Assembly: GCA_017472105.1 (NCBI GenBank)
Contig: JAFUQY010000278.1
Coordinates: 1-7,665 of the forward strand
Direction of reading: 5' to 3'
Origin: Clostridia bacterium
GTDB lineage: Bacteria; Bacillota_A; Clostridia; Oscillospirales; CAG-272
DNA length: 7,665 nucleotides
Below, piece after piece: positions 7,568-7,665 of the stretch. The notes under the pieces were generated by a model, which did no database searches, had not been told where the DNA came from, and was given only the letters and a program-made list of their open reading frames with translations. How positions within the stretch are numbered: position 1 is the first letter of the stretch; every line of letters begins with the position of its first letter. Position numbers and translations under genes: made by a program.

Positions 7568-7665
7568 ATGCCGACAAATCACGTAGGGTTGATCCCTTGC
7601 GGTCAACCGCGTAATGATTCCTGCCCAACATCCCGTCAGCACACCGCACATCCGCCGATTCATTA
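7568..7665. other. Non-coding right edge with inverted repeat GGTTGA/TCAACC
   Basis: I see no gene in these 98 bases. GGTTGA (7587-7592) pairs with TCAACC (7603-7608), and ACG 7581-7583 can pair with CGT 7610-7612 outside it, giving a hairpin with a 10-nt loop. No T-run follows, so terminator function is doubtful. It may be a further part of the repeat or a second repeat family, since copy 1 has no equivalent flank. Confidence 0.4.

Overview
The window reads as a chromosomal segment of an anaerobic, Gram-positive, clostridial-type Firmicute, probably a gut lineage of the Oscillospiraceae/Ruminococcaceae kind. The grounds are moderately high GC, Shine-Dalgarno sites of the AAAGGAG type, a Firmicutes-type MnmM (YtqB) methyltransferase and a membrane-anchored VanY-like carboxypeptidase. 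The genus assignment is inference. Every convincing gene is on the minus strand, so transcription runs from right to left.

Right to left: (1) 7568-7665 is non-coding and holds an inverted repeat. (2) 7245-7567 is copy 2 of a 323-nt intergenic repeat. (3) 6591-7145 encodes MnmM, a tRNA wobble-uridine methyltransferase. After a 22-nt gap, 4901-6568 encodes a D,D-carboxypeptidase of the M15B/VanY type, with an Asn/Gln/Arg-rich cytoplasmic tail, one membrane segment and a long extracellular stalk. A rho-independent terminator follows at 4854-4894. (4) A clear sigma-A-type promoter at 4794-4822 starts a second unit: ligA (NAD-dependent DNA ligase) and, 43 nt later, a membrane-anchored alpha/beta hydrolase (1682-2650). 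(5) 1305-1627 is copy 1 of the repeat. (6) 1-1251 is the 5' part of a probable six-hairpin glycosidase. It runs off the left edge and carries an apparent one-base deletion near 733.

The genes are mostly housekeeping: tRNA modification, peptidoglycan trimming, DNA repair and replication, and carbohydrate breakdown. There is no strong sign that they form one pathway. The most interesting signal is the non-coding repeat. Its two copies are the same length by my boundaries, lie in the same orientation, are roughly 80% identical by eye, and each sits just upstream of a minus-strand gene. A hairpin in the repeat shows paired compensatory changes between copies (G-C to A-T, and T-A to C-G). This points to selection on an RNA structure, so the repeat may be an unrecognised structured RNA or leader element. 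Two copies alone cannot settle this.
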